Shown one piece after another: positions 27,861-40,701 of a stretch of DNA of 64,000 nt (positions are counted from its first letter, which is position 1; every line of letters begins with the position of its first letter). Below the pieces are notes generated by a model. It did no database searches and had not been told where the DNA came from. It worked only from the letters and a program-made list of their open reading frames with translations. Both the position numbers and the translations under genes were made by a program. The stretch is from Quillaja saponaria (lineage: Eukaryota; Streptophyta; Magnoliopsida; Fabales; Quillajaceae), in contig CM055607.1 in NCBI GenBank assembly GCA_029379385.1, forward strand, positions 15,128,001-15,192,000. Direction: 5' to 3'.

Positions 27861-29207
27861 GAAAACTTAGGTTTCCTACATAGATTGTGAAATTAAGCTC
27901 TGAAATGGTAGCGAAACAAAGGAAGGATTTAGGGGTTTTGGTCGCCGTCCCAAGTCGATCCAAAATAGTGGGTTTCTTTCTGGTCACAGTCGCCAGCAAG
28001 TACCTCACTCGTCAAAGCGTGTAGGTGCATGGATATTATTTGCAGATCTTCAGTCTGCGCGTGAAGGCACGTGGATTGAAATGACGCCACGGGTCTCTAT
28101 TTTTAAGGTGGATCGGAGGTTTCCGTGGTGGATGGTTGATTCCCTCGTTGAAGAAGACTAAATTAAAGTAAAGCCCAAATTTGAAAGTCCAATCGACATA
28201 AAGTATTATTGGTTTGCAATTTTTTTTTTGGGTAATGTCTGAATAACCTAGAAGGATAGGAGAGTAATGATGGGTCCAGAGTATTGCAAGCCTTAAATTA
28301 TATTTATAATTGGCTTAATACATAACTAAGTGTTTGATTCATATGTCCAATTTAATAGCCTTGCTCCTTGGGCTATTTAGGGATCTATCACCTTGGAGGC
28401 ACATTTCGCATGCTCCATACAACTTGTCTCTAGGGTTATGTACGAAGGAGCAATATTTATTATTGACATTGATAATTCCGAGTCCACTTCATCCTAAAAA
28501 AAACATAGTCATCTATTTAAGGTAGTTGGTGAATGACTTGAAAAAGTTGTAGGATTATGGTTTATAACTTACAACTCCTCATTGAAGCAAAATTTTGTTA
28601 TGAAAGATGCTTTGTTATGGGCGATTGACTCCTCATTGCATAGCAGGAAAGTTAGAAGTGGTTCCACATTAGAAGTAAAACTAGTTGTAGTAGAATAAAT
28701 AGTAATTATGGCTTAAGTTCCACATAGCTTAAGTGTGAGTTGGTTAGTATTTGAAATTTATATGAACAATTCCTATTGAATGAGGTTGGTCGAATGGGTT
28801 GGGTGGATTGAAATTTATATTGTAAAATAATTTTTTTTATTAAGTTATACTTTTTTGAATAAATTAACATAAATTAAAAATGTTTAATATTAGAAAATAA
28901 TATTAAAAGATGAAATAATGATGTATATTTAATAATAATATAAAATCTAATATTTACATACTAAAATTATATATTTAGACTTAATATTTACATATATAAA
29001 TAATTTAATAAATTTTAAAACATAATGTCAGATGGGTTGGGTTCACCTGGTTTCAAAAAATCTCAACCCCTGGTCACCTGATTCAATCCAAAATAAAAAA
29101 TAAAAAGTCACCCAATCATAAAAATGATTCTTGTTGAGTCGTTCGAGTCTGGATGTTTTGGGTCGGGTTTGGTGGGTTATCAATTATTTTGCACACCCCT
29201 AAGTATT
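27861..29207. other. spacer with degraded repeat sequence
   Basis: No gene is visible. Around 28790-29200 the words GGGTTGGGTGGATTG, GGGTTGGGTTCACC, GGGTCGGGTTTGG and ACACCCCTAA suggest an old non-autonomous element of the kind common in plant intergenic DNA, but I cannot define its ends. Confidence 0.35.
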
Positions 29208-30581
29208 AACATGAGAAGAGTTTAAAAGAAAATAGTAATCTATTTGAAGCATACTATTTTAATATTATGAAATAATAACTAATGGATACCTATATAATAA
29301 TAAAAACACATAAAAATATTTGTAAAAATTAAAAATTTCTGTCATAAAGTAACTTTTATTTATAATATAAATATATTTTGGGTGCAACCACCTAGGGGTG
29401 GAATTCGAGCTAGATTATTGAAATCTGAATTGAGTTCGAATTCAAAAATTCGAATTCGATTTGAATGCTATTTAAAATTTGATTTCTAATAATGGATTAT
29501 TCAATTTGATATTTGAAAAATAATTTGATATAGTATTTGAATTTGAATTATTCGAAAAAAAAAATCTTAAAAAATTTAAATAAAAACTATTTTTAAAAAA
29601 AAATTATTTACCAAACTACCTTAAAAAAATTCGGATTCGAACTCGAATTCAAATTTTTATTAGAATTTGAGGTTAAATTTTAAATTTTATTTGAATTCAA
29701 ATTTGAATATTTGAAATTACATCCGAATTTGAATTTCAGTTTAGGTTCTAATTAATATTCAAAATTGAATACAGGAATTCAAATTCAACTTTGAATTATG
29801 CACTATTCGAATTGAGTTTCAGTCCTACACCCACCCTTATTTTATTGTTGTGGTCATGCTTTATTAGTCAATGGTCACAAAGTAGAACATCATGCATGAT
29901 TTACAACAAACCATGTAGCCATATGCCAAAGCCACACATAGTTCTCCCCTTGAAGTATGAATTGCCTATAAATTTGAAAAGTGAAAACCTTATACCAACA
30001 CGCAGACAAACAATAAAGTAAAGGAAACTATTAAGCATTTGTCACATGCATCAAAATTCATAATTGATTACGAACTATTCACAAACAATAGAGCATACAT
30101 TGATGAGTGAACACATTTATATTTGTTGCAGATGGAACCATCTGTGACAATCAGATGCTAATAATTATCAACGTTTACTTATATTTAAAATTGTAACATT
30201 AACATAGACATATATATGTTGCCGCTTATACTTATATGGGTCCACTATGCTGTCATTGATAAGTTGACGCTGATAAATTATCAATGTCACGCAAATAAGT
30301 GGATGCAGATAAATTTTCAAATTTTATTTTATTGTATCAGTGTATGTAGAGTAGTAGTAGTTTGATAACATTGAATCTTTTAAGGATTCGATTGATAAAA
30401 TTGACTAATGAGTGGTGAAATTGATAATTTATAAATCTTTTAGGGACTTAATTGATAAATTGAATATTAAAGGATGAAATTGATGAATTAAATTTTTTTT
30501 AAGGACTTGAGTGATAAAATTAAATATTAAGTGGGGAAATTGATATATTTTGCATATTTGAAGAATAGCAGTAGTAGTTTA
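29208..30581 (+). repeat. duplicated segment, copy A
   Basis: About 1.37 kb that aligns in the same orientation with 31038-31784 plus 40702-41161. Shared landmarks in order are AACATGAGAAGAG, the AATTCGAA-rich repeat, TGGTCACA with AGTAGAAC, AGCATTTGTCACATGCATC, CAATCAGATGCTAATAATTATC and AGTAGTAGTTTGATAACATTG. Copy A lacks the Ty3/gypsy insertion: its empty site is TATTT at 30120-30124. Confidence 0.85.
29391..29832 (+). repeat. AATTCGAA-rich dispersed repeat within duplicate A
   Basis: Begins near TAGGGGTGGAATTCGAG and ends near CAGTCCTACACCC. It matches 31122-31510 directly and 1061-1410 in inverse orientation. The opposed GGGGTG and CACCC ends hint at short imperfect terminal inverted repeats. 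Confidence 0.65.
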
Positions 30582-31037
30582 TATTTACAAAGAAGAAACA
30601 ATGTCATCCCTGCAGTCATATGCTAAAACAGGCAAAAAGAGGCCCATTTCATTTGCAATTAATTTATAAATGGCTTAGAAGTATCAATTTCCTCTTTTGT
30701 CCAGGTATGTTTCTTCTGAATTATGAACTTTTGTTTACTGTTTGATTTGTTTATACATTAAATAATTATAATTCATAAAAAATATTATTTTAGGTTAATG
30801 TAATTAAAAAATAGGCAAAATAAATAATAAATTAAATTATAATATGAAGTTATAACTTTTTTCTTTTGATTCTTAAGACAGAAAAATAATTAAAAAAATA
30901 ATATTGTAATAATAAAAGTTATACTCAAAATTTTTTTAATTCATAGTTGTCCTTTTAATTCTAATTTATAAAATTTGGAATAATTAGGAAAACAATTTAA
31001 TAGTAAAATAAATTATTATCACATCACTATTATTTAT
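30582..31037. other. AT-rich spacer between the duplicated segments
   Basis: AT-rich DNA with words resembling the 11.2-12.3 kb array (TTAAGACAGAAAAATAATT). No gene is visible. Confidence 0.4.
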
Positions 31038-31784
31038 TTACATGAGAAGAGTTAGAAAAAAAAAAATCTATTTGAATAACACTATTTTAATATTATGAAA
31101 TAATAACAAAAGGATATGAACTAGATAATTGGAATCTGAATTTGAGTTCAAATTCAAAAATTTGAATTTGATTCGAATGCTATTTCAAATTGGAATTTGA
31201 ATAATAGATTATTCGATTCAATATTTTAAAAATAATTTAATATAGTATTCAAACCCAAATTATTAAAAAACTTAAATAAATTTTTCTTTTTATTTATCAA
31301 AATACCTTAAAAATTTCGAACTCGAATTCAAATTTTTATTTGAATGTAAGGTCAAATTAAAAATTTTATTCGAATTCAAATTCGAATATTTGAAATTGCT
31401 TCCGAATTTGAATTTCAGTTTAGGTTCGAATTACTATTCAAATTCAAGTACATGAATTCAAATTTAAATAGTGCACTATTCAAAATTATTCAATTCGAAT
31501 TCTAATCTTACACCTTTCTTATTTTATTGTTTCTGTCATGCTTTATTTTTCAATGGTCACAGAGTAGAACAATATGCATGATTTACGACAAACCATGTAA
31601 CCATATATGCCAAAGCCACACATAGTTCTAGCCTCTTGAAGTGTGAAAACCTCAGTACCAAAACATAGACAAACAATAAAGTAAAGGAAAATATTAAGCA
31701 TTTGTCACATGCATCAAATTCATAATTGATCACGAACAATATTTCACAAACAATAGAGTAGACATTGATTAATGGACGCATGTA
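31038..31784 (+). repeat. duplicated segment, copy B, left part
   Basis: Left half of the second duplicate, cut at TATTT (31785-31789) by the Ty3/gypsy element. The match to copy A runs from CATGAGAAGAGTTAG through the AATTCGAA-rich repeat to CACAAACAATAGAG. Confidence 0.85.
31122..31510 (+). repeat. AATTCGAA-rich dispersed repeat within duplicate B
   Basis: Third copy of the family. It shares GATTATTCGATTCAATATT-type and AATTCGAATTC-type blocks with copy A in the same order. Confidence 0.6.
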
Positions 31785-31789
31785 TATTT

Positions 31790-34113
31790 TGTCACACTCT
31801 CAAATAGAGGTATGACTGACCGAAGGTATGGGTGTCCATACACCCGTAACCCTAAATACTCAAGTAATGCGCATTACCAACTTATAAATATGTTATAGTT
31901 AAGATTACTAAAATATTACTGAATTAGAATAAAATCCAGAATCAACGATTAAACATAAAACAATTACTGAAAATATTGACAAATGTTCTCCGTAAGGTGG
32001 AACATGCCTATAACATATACAAACAACTTGTTTACAAATTCAACAATAAATCATAGTATCAGAATATATAGAGGAGCTCCACTCCTAGCAAAACATGTAA
32101 TCACTATGGTGAAATTCAATATATATCTAACGACAATTCATAACATCTAAAGTGACTGCAAGTATCGTCCATTACACCTCAAGTGTGCAATCTCCAAGAT
32201 ATACCTTGCCGTAACAGAGTCAGCAGGTAGCAAATTTTTTCAAGACCAATAGTAGTTTCCTAGAAACTAAAAAAACAACCACAAAGAAAAGAGTGAGTTA
32301 TAAGGACTCAGTGAACAAATCATGTACCCTAAGGGTACCAGCATCACACAAATACATATATCATAGCTTAAATTCATATTTAAATTACTTATGCACATAC
32401 GTAATTACAAGTATCATATGATCACAATTCACTCAGTTCACGAATTTCAACATGTCACTCAAATCATTCGAACAACTAAACAAATAACAAACAATTAAAT
32501 AAACAAAGGGCCAACGAATAACTTAGCCCCACACAACAATATCTCTCCCCACCGGACATTTACACCCCCACACAATAATTTAATTCTTTGTACACAAATC
32601 TATCCCAAAGAGGCTGAACACTCCATTTGTTTTAAAAATAATGATTAGAATAAGAATAACTCATATCAAATAATTGAAATATCCTAGGTGCACCCAGATT
32701 TTTAATTGCTAAAATAGAAACCATTTCATAGAAAATTTCATTTTGTTGGCCCTTATCAACCACACTCAATATCAAACACATATAATTCAATTAAATCATT
32801 GAAATAATTTATTTACTTATTTCTTATTATAACGCAACAATTAAATATACATATAATTGCACACAATAATTTGGTAATCATAAAGCACATAATTTACTCA
32901 CTAGGATTAAAGATGGGATTCTTCAGCTCGCTTAGCCTGTGAAGATGTTGGAATATCATCTTATACGCTCTGGAGTTTAAAATCACCAATTCATATATTA
33001 TTCACAACAATCATTTTAAGGTTAATCTACAACTTCTTAATTTATATAGTTATACCTAAATCTTGTTTGATTACCTAAACAACTTCATTTATTTTGCTTA
33101 TATATATCCACGTATATACAGTCATAACTTATTCTACTCCCAATATTAACATTTTTAAATTTCAAGGCTTTCTCTTTCAATAATAGTATAAACATTTTCT
33201 CTGTCTTCTACTCCTAAAGTCTTTGTTTTTCTTCTCCTAACACCTACTTCTTGAGTCTAGTTTTACATTGTTAGCATTAAGAGACCTAAATTGGTGCTTT
33301 AAAGTGACTATCACCTAACAAGTTTTGCTGCCCTCCTAACTAACACGCACGGCTGCATCTCAAAGGTGGAAATATACCTTTAACACTTCAGCCACAAAAG
33401 ACCAAAAGTAGGGAACCATTCAGCTGCTGGTACCCACTCTTATTATTGCTAAAATCAACCCTTTTCTAGACTTCCCACTCCTCACGGCAACACACACAAA
33501 GAGGTATGAAATAGGTGGCTAAAACTAAAAGACCCAACTGAGTTACAAGGAAGAGAATGAACGGTAGAACAGGGGAAGAACCTTCCACCGAATAGGACCC
33601 TGTTTCTTTTCCAATCAATCGTTGAAATACCAATACAATCACCACTCATTTAGTTTTCCCAACATAAATCACACACAGCTACAAGAGAAAAGCAGGGACA
33701 GATACTAACAAGTCAGCAAAGAGAACTAAACCCTCAGCTGTTACTTCCTTTGATTGAGCTGAATTTCAGCTCTCAAACCCTCCCTAACTTCAACTCCACC
33801 GCCTACCAAAAAAAAAAAACAATGGAATTCACCCAAGAAGTAAACATGAATGCCAAAAGAAGACATTCTTGGCTGGCCACAATCATCGAATCATCAGCAG
33901 GAAAATCACGACAGAATGGAGCAAAAATGAAGTCGGTTAAGCTGAATAATGAAGGAAAAGGTAGAAAATTAAAATAATATAATTGGGTGGTGTAAGTTTT
34001 ATATATAAATTAATGGCTTAAATATCTAATTCCACTAAAATATATATATATATATATATATACTAACCCTTAAATTTTAACTTATTATATACGTATATAC
34101 CTTAAGTTAATTA

Positions 34114-34152
<39 letters not shown>

Positions 34153-34263
34153 ATATTATATATAAAATATTTATTACATATAAAAAAAATTCTATTACTT
34201 ATATAATTGCAAAAATTTCTATACAACATCCTCACATGTACATTGGATTCTCGGGTTATAACA
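31790..34263 (-). repeat. 3' LTR of the Ty3/gypsy element
   Basis: 2474 bp. It is about 290 bp longer than the other LTR, largely because of AT-rich sequence at about 33975-34200 with TA dinucleotide runs (34109-34148) that has no counterpart in 38510-40696. Confidence 0.9.
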
Positions 34264-34275
34264 ATCTTCCCCTTT
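34264..34275 (-). other. polypurine tract
   Basis: On the minus strand AAAGGGGAAGAT sits directly upstream of the 3' LTR, the expected place for the plus-strand primer. Confidence 0.75.
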
Positions 34276-34479
34276 AAAAGAAATTCGTCCCGAATTTCGA
34301 AATGAGAGTTATAGGAGTATATTGTTTACCTGAATTATTCAAACAAATATGGATAACGTCATTTCATTTCGTTCTCGGACTCCCAAGTGGCTTTCTATTC
34401 TCCATGATGTTGCCATATAACTTTTATCGATGGAATAAACTTTGATCGGAGTTTACGAACCTATCTATCAATGATTTTC

Positions 34480-35185
34480 ACTGGTTTCTCCTTGTATGTC
34501 AATCCTTGTCGACTTGTACCTCCTGAATTTGTAAGATATGTGATTCATCCGACAAATATTTTCGAAGCATAGACATATGAAATACTGGATGCACCCTATC
34601 CAAGTCCAGGGGTAATGCTAGCTTATATGCCACTGCTCCAACACTACTTAAGATTTGAAAAGGTCCAATAAATGTTGGGCTTAGCTTACCTTTCTTACCA
34701 AATCTCATTGTGCCTTTAAAAGGAGAAACTTTCAGGAACACGTGATCACCCACTTCAAATTCTAACTGTCTCCTACGGATATCAGCATACGGCTTCAAAA
34801 TCCATAACACTGGCTCGCAACATATCCTCCAAAGTTTGTATAGTTCTCTCAGATTGCCCATCAATTTGAGGATGAAAAGCAAAACTGAACAATAATTGAG
34901 TACCAAGAAACTCCTAATTTTTTTTTAAAATGCAACAGTAAATTGAGTACCCCGGTCAGAAATAATAGAAAATGGTACTCCATGTAATGAAACAATCTCA
35001 TCCAAATACAGCTTCGCATACTGATGTGCTGAGTAAGTAACCTTTACTGGAAAAAAATGTGCAGACTTCGTCAAACGATCAACAATCACCCAAATAGAAT
35101 CAAAACCCCTAAAAGTCTTAGGAAGTCCCGATACAAAATCCATAGTAACTTTTTTCCACTTCCACTTCCACTCCGGAACATCCAT
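34480..35185 (-). pseudogene. integrase core and C-terminal region of the Ty3/gypsy polyprotein
   Basis: 35185-34925 gives the integrase core ([29 protein letters not shown]), with two of the catalytic acidic residues recognisable. 34906-34499 gives the conserved tail (MRFGKKGKLSPTFIGPF, then DRVHPVFHMSMLRKY). A frame break separates the parts. Confidence 0.85.
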
Positions 35186-35189
35186 TTTT

Positions 35190-35625
35190 TGTAAATCAAA
35201 CTCAGAGCATCAGCGACCATATTGGCTTTACTTGGATGATAATAAATCAAACAATCATAATCCTCTAGTAGTTCAATCCATCTATGCTGCCTCAAGTTCA
35301 ACTCCTTCTGATCAAAGATATATTTAAGACTCTTGTGATCCATAAAAAATCTTAAAAGTCTCACCATGCAAGTAATGCCTCTATATTTTTAAAGCAAAAA
35401 TTACGGCTGTCATCTCAACATCATGAGTAGGGTAGTTCACCTCATGCTTTTTCAGCTGTCTGGAAGCATATGCTACAACTCTTCCATCATGCATCAAAAC
35501 ACAACTAAGTGCAATACGAGAAGCATCACAAAATACAGTATACTTACTCGTAGTAGAGAGAAGTGCAAGAACAAGAGCTAAATTCAAACAAGTTTTTAAC
35601 TTTTGAAAAGCTTTCTTCACAAGTC
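35190..35625 (-). pseudogene. RNase H domain of the Ty3/gypsy polyprotein
   Basis: Two overlapping broken frames give [31 protein letters not shown] sequence and then [21 protein letters not shown] and NMVADALS, the standard order of this domain. The join is frameshifted. Confidence 0.85.
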
Positions 35626-35689
35626 TCGGACCACAAAAATTTAACTCATTTTTGAGTTAGTCGACTTAAAAGTGCAGCAATATGAGAGA

Positions 35690-36240
35690 AATTATCCACG
35701 AATCTCCTGTAATAACCAACTAAACCCAGAAAACTTGCGAATTTTAAAGACATTTGTTGACCGAGGCCAATTCTGAACTGGCTCGATCTTGTTAGGATCT
35801 ACACTAATTCCCTCCTTAGAAATCACATATCGAAGAAAAGTCACCTGATTTAACCAAAATTCACATTTAGAGAACTTAGCATAAAGCTTATTTTCCCTAA
35901 GTGTTTGTAATACAATACGAAAATACTGCTTATGTTCCTCCTCACTTTGAGAATATACCAGAATGTTGTTAATGGATACAATAATAAATTGGTCCAAGAA
36001 AAGCTTAAACACCTGATTCATCAAATCCATGAACAGTTGTAGGAGTATTAGTAAGCCCGAAAAACATGACCAAAAATTCATAGTGTCTATACCGAGTGCG
36101 AAAAGCAGTTTTCAGAATATCTTCTTTCTTAATTCGGAGCTGGTGATACCCCAAGTGAAGCTCAATCTTAGAAAAGTAACGAGCTCCTTTCAACTGATCA
36201 AATAAGTCATCAATCTTGGGGAGAGGATACCTGTTTTGAC
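35690..36240 (-). pseudogene. reverse transcriptase of the Ty3/gypsy polyprotein
   Basis: Recognisable segments are [32 protein letters not shown] and KLYAKFSKCEFWL. The catalytic motif, normally (F/Y)xDD, reads IVSINNILVYS, so both aspartates have become asparagine. A frameshift falls just before it. Confidence 0.9.
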
Positions 36241-36599
36241 CTTATTCAACTGCCGATAATCAATACACTGTCTAAACGAGCCATTTTTCTTTTTAACAAA
36301 CAAAATAGGAGTACCCCAATGAGATGAACTGGGACGAATGAATCTCTTACCCAGCAACCTTGTAATTGCACTTTAAAGTCCCTTAGCTCACTAGGAACCA
36401 TTCTATAGAGGAGAATAGAAATCGGTTAAGTGTCGGGTAATAACTCAATGTCGAACTCAATCTCCCAATCGGGAGGAAGTCCTGGAAGCTCTGCAGGAAA
36501 AACATCATAAAACTCCCTTACCACTGGGACATGATCTAAAGGAGGACATTCTAACTGAATATCCCTGAAAAAAGCTAGATAGGCTTTATGCTTTTTTCT

Positions 36600-37080
36600 G
36601 ATAAGTCATCTTGCCTGAATGGCTGAAATTAAATTTCGAGGAACTTCACTCCAATCCCCTTGAATAATAACAGTCAACTTTGTAAGAATACTGAACTTAA
36701 CACTCTTATCATGACAATCTACCAAAGCATGATGATTAGACAACCAATCCATGCCTAGAATCACATCATACTCTAGCATATTCAGTATGATTAAGTCCGC
36801 CGGATAATAATCATCCCCTACTAGAACTTCACATGAAGATATATGCCAGTTTACTAAGATAATTTCCCCCAATATAGTTAAGACTGCTAGAGGGATCTCA
36901 AGAGGCTTAGCAACTCTCCCCACACGGTAAGCAAAATACGGCGAGATGAAAGAATGAGTAGCTTATGGATCAAACAATACTTTAGCACTAATTGAACAAA
37001 CAAACAAATTACTTGATACCACCGCATTAGAAGCCTGTGCATCTTGAGTCGTCAGAGCATAAACTCGGGCCTAACCTCTA
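36600..37080 (-). pseudogene. aspartic protease of the Ty3/gypsy polyprotein
   Basis: The frame gives NMLEYDVILGMDWL and, upstream, SNAVVSSN and a FDP-stop-ATHSFIS stretch. The stop falls at the glycine position of the active-site DPGATHS motif (near 36963), so the enzyme cannot be made. Confidence 0.8.
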
Positions 37081-37099
37081 CCTAATGATGAAGAACCCT

Positions 37100-38210
37100 A
37101 GAGAAACTACCACGCACCCCTGAAGGCCTCATAGGTGTTGTAGGAAATGGAGGTCTACCCTGAACTGATGAAGAAGTTCTGCCTAATATGCCTATTGCCA
37201 TAGATAGAGCATATAGGGAATTTATATGATCGGGGTCTACTAGATGATCCTCCCTGGAACTAAGCTCCTGAACCTCCCCTTATCTGACTTATACTCGGCT
37301 GAAAGCTTCCTTTGAATGAACCCTGCCTAGAGGTAGATTCAATCCCAGGTTTACGTGAACTGCCAGCTTTATAGGTTGAAGGACCTTACCTGCCTTGCCT
37401 TCTTATGACTCTCACGTTCCTGCCTGTTTCTCTACCACCTTGGTCTCCAATTGGTAGGCAGCATCAACAGCCTGAGTATAAGTTGTAGTGTCCGACACGA
37501 ACACTGATTTGAACAAATAGTCCTTCAAACCATGCACAAATCTTCTCACTCTCATCAGCTCCACAGCCACCAGATGTGGGACAAAACGAGATAGTCAAGT
37601 AAATCGAGTCTCGTACTCCACCTTTGACATACCTTCAGTCTGAACCAATAGCTCAAAATCACGACCATGCTTGTCTCGCACACTCTCAAGTAAAAAGTGA
37701 TCTAGAAAAGCTCTGTTGAACTTTGGCCACTCTAGTGGAGTAGGCTCGATCCACCGATGTGCCAATATCTTGTACCAATCATAAGCCAAATCATATAACT
37801 GATAGATAACCAACTCAACCGCACAGACGAGATCACATCCCAAAGCTATACACAATCTATCTTACTCCTGTAGGAAAGCATAAGGATCCTGAGCTGGGTC
37901 AACCCCCAAAAATCTCAGCTGTTGCATCTTTTTAAAGTCATGTAGTGTCACAAATACCCCCTCCCCCCATCCTGTTGAGCTGGAGCTGAAGGGTTTGCCT
38001 CTTGCTGAGGCTGAACAGGGGAGAGCTACTGGTGGCTGTTACTGAGCCTGCTACTGTTGGGCCAAAATCCCAACTAAGTCACCTATAATCCTCTGAACGC
38101 GATCTAATCCCTGTACCAACTGCTCTATATTAGGACCAGGAGTTGCTGCCTGAACTGGTTCAGCAGCCATACCTTGGTCTCTGCCCCTACCATGTCCCAT
38201 CGACCCTTGC
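37100..38210 (-). pseudogene. gag of the Ty3/gypsy element
   Basis: A start near 38201 gives MGHGRGRDQGMAAEPVQ. The capsid core follows at 37855-37595 (ESVRDKHGRDFELL, VEYETRFT). The CCHC zinc knuckle is degraded (C-S-I-Y-G-N-R-H near 37180-37215, with cysteine positions lost). Several stops interrupt it. Confidence 0.75.
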
Positions 38211-38491
38211 GTCTAATAACCGGTGTCTGGGGACCGATAAATCCCTGATCAGAGCTAGCCTCCTGTTGCTCCTCTCAGCCAGCAACACAATCACTTCTTT
38301 GCATTATATCTAGAACAAGTACACAAAACTTTAATATACATTTATAAGACAAAACAAAAGACAGTGCCTTTAAATAATCGTAACTTAAAATTTCAACATA
38401 AATTAGAACGCATCACTAATTCTACTTACGCTCGGGGTAACATATGCGAACTAAGCAATAACATTCCATACTTGCAATCACAGATCTCTAG

Positions 38492-38506
38492 CCATGCTCT
38501 GTACCA
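38492..38506 (-). other. primer binding site for initiator tRNA-Met
   Basis: The minus strand reads TGGTACAGAGCATGG three bases inside the 5' LTR. It matches the usual TGGTATCAGAGC site apart from one missing T. Confidence 0.75.
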
Positions 38507-38509
38507 ACT

Positions 38510-40696
38510 TGTCACACCCTCAAATAGAGGCATGACTAGCTGAAACTATGGGTGTCCATACCCCCATAACCCTGAATACTCCAATAATGTGCATCACCAA
38601 CTTATAAACACGTTATAGTTAAGACTACTAAAATATTACTGAATTAGAATAAAACCTGGAATTGACGATTAAACATAAAACGATTATTGAAAATATTGGC
38701 AAAGGTTCCCCGTAAGGTGGAACATGCCCATACATATACAAACAACCTGTTTACAAAGCCAACAGTAAATCCTAGTATCAAAATATACAGAGGAGCTTCG
38801 GTGCTAGCAAAATATGTAATCACTATAGTAGATTCAATATATATCTAATGACAATGCATAACACCTAAAATGACTGCAAGTATTGTCCTTTACGCTTCAA
38901 GTGTGTGATCTCCGAGATATACCTTGCCATAACAAAGTTGGCAGGCAGCAAATTTTGTCACGACTAACAGTAGTTTCTTAGGAAACTAAAGAAAAAAATA
39001 ACCACAAAAGAAAGAGTGAGTCATAAGGACTTAGTGAGCAAATCATGTACTCTAAGGGTACCAGCATCACACAAAATACATATATTATAGCTTAAATTTG
39101 TATTTAGATTACTTATGCACATACTTAATTACAAGTATCATATGATCACACTTCACTTAGTTCACGAATTTCAATATGTCACTTAAATCATTTGAACAAC
39201 CAAACAAATAACAAGCAATTAAACAAACAAAGAGCCAACGAGTAACTCAGCCTCGCACAACATTATCTCCCCCCACCGGGCATTTATGCCCACACATAAC
39301 AATTTAATTCTCCAGTACACAAATTCATCCCATCGGGGCTGACCACTCTATTTGTTTTTAAAATAATTGTTAGAATCAGAATAACTCATATCAAATGTCA
39401 AATTCAAATATCCTAAGTGCACCTAGATTTTTAATTTCGAAAATAGAAATCATTTATCAGAAAATTTCACTTTGTTGGCCATTATCAACCACACTCAATA
39501 TCAAACACATATAATTCAATTAAATCATTGAATTTATTTATTTACTTATTTCTTATTATAACGCAACAATTCAAATATACATATAATTGCACACAATAAT
39601 TTGGTAACCATAAAGCACATAATTCACTCACTAGGCTTAAAGATAAGATTTCTCAGCTCGCTTAGCCTGCAAAGGTGTCAAAATTTCATCTATACGCTCT
39701 GAAGTTGAAAATCACCAATTCATATATTATTCACAACAATCATTTTAAGGCTAATCTACAACTTCTTAATTTACATAGTTATACCTAAATCTTGTTTGAT
39801 TACCTAAACAACTTCATTTATTTTGTTTATATATATCGACATATATACATTCATAACTTATTCTACTCCTAATATTAACTTTTTAAATTTCAAGACTTTC
39901 TCCTTCAATAATAGTAGAAACGTTTTCTCTGTCTTTTACTCCTAAAGTCTTTGTTTTTCTTCTCCTAACACCTATTTCTTGAGTCTAGTTTTACACTATT
40001 GTTATCATTAAGAGACCTAAATTGGTGCGTTAAAGTGACGTCACCCAACAAGTTTTGCTGCCCTCCTAACCAACATGCATGGCTGCATCTCAGAGGTGGA
40101 AATATACCTTCAACACTTTAGCCACAAGGGACAGAAAGCAGGGCACCATTCAGCTACTGGTACCCACTCTTATTACTGCTAAAATCAATCCCTTTCTAGA
40201 CTTCCCACTCCTCACGGCAACATACACAAAGAGGCATGAAACAGGTGGCTAAAACTAAAAGACCCAGCTGAGTTACAAGGAAGAGGATGAACGGTAGAAC
40301 ATGGGAAGAACCTTCCACCAAACAGGACCCTGTTTCTCTTCCAATCAACCACTAGTTTGGTTTCCCCAACACAAATCACACACAGCTGCAAGGGAAAAGC
40401 AAGGACGGATACTAACAAGTCAGCAAAGAGAACTAAACTCCTCAACTATTACTACCTTTGATTGCACTAAATTTCAGCTCTTAAACACTCCCTAACTTCA
40501 ACTCATTGCCTACCAAAGAAAAAGAACAAGGGAATTCACCAAAGAAGTAAACATGGATGCCAAAAGAAGACACTCTCGGCCAACCACAATCACCAAATCA
40601 TCAGCAGGAAAATCATGACAGAATGGAGCAAAAATAAAGTCGGTCAAGCTAGAATGAACCATCCTAACATGTACATTGGATTATTGGGTTATAACA
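38510..40696 (-). repeat. 5' LTR of the Ty3/gypsy element
   Basis: 2187 bp. It aligns along its length with 31790-34263 and would carry the element's own promoter on the minus strand. Confidence 0.9.
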
Positions 40697-40701
40697 TATT
40701 T

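Larger units (their letters stand above)
31790..40696 (-). mobile_element. complete but dead Ty3/gypsy (Tekay/Del-like) LTR retrotransposon
   Basis: Two long direct repeats (31790-34263 and 38510-40696) start TGTCACA and end TATAACA and are flanked by the 5-bp duplication TATTT (31785-31789 and 40697-40701). The interior of about 4.2 kb reads on the minus strand gag, protease, reverse transcriptase, RNase H, integrase, the Ty3/gypsy order. Long LTRs, a primer site for initiator tRNA-Met and a basic region after integrase fit the chromovirus Tekay/Del lineage; the lineage is inferred. All genes carry stops or shifts. The LTRs differ at roughly one base in ten over the first 230 bases compared by eye, mostly transitions, so the insertion is old. 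Confidence 0.95.
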
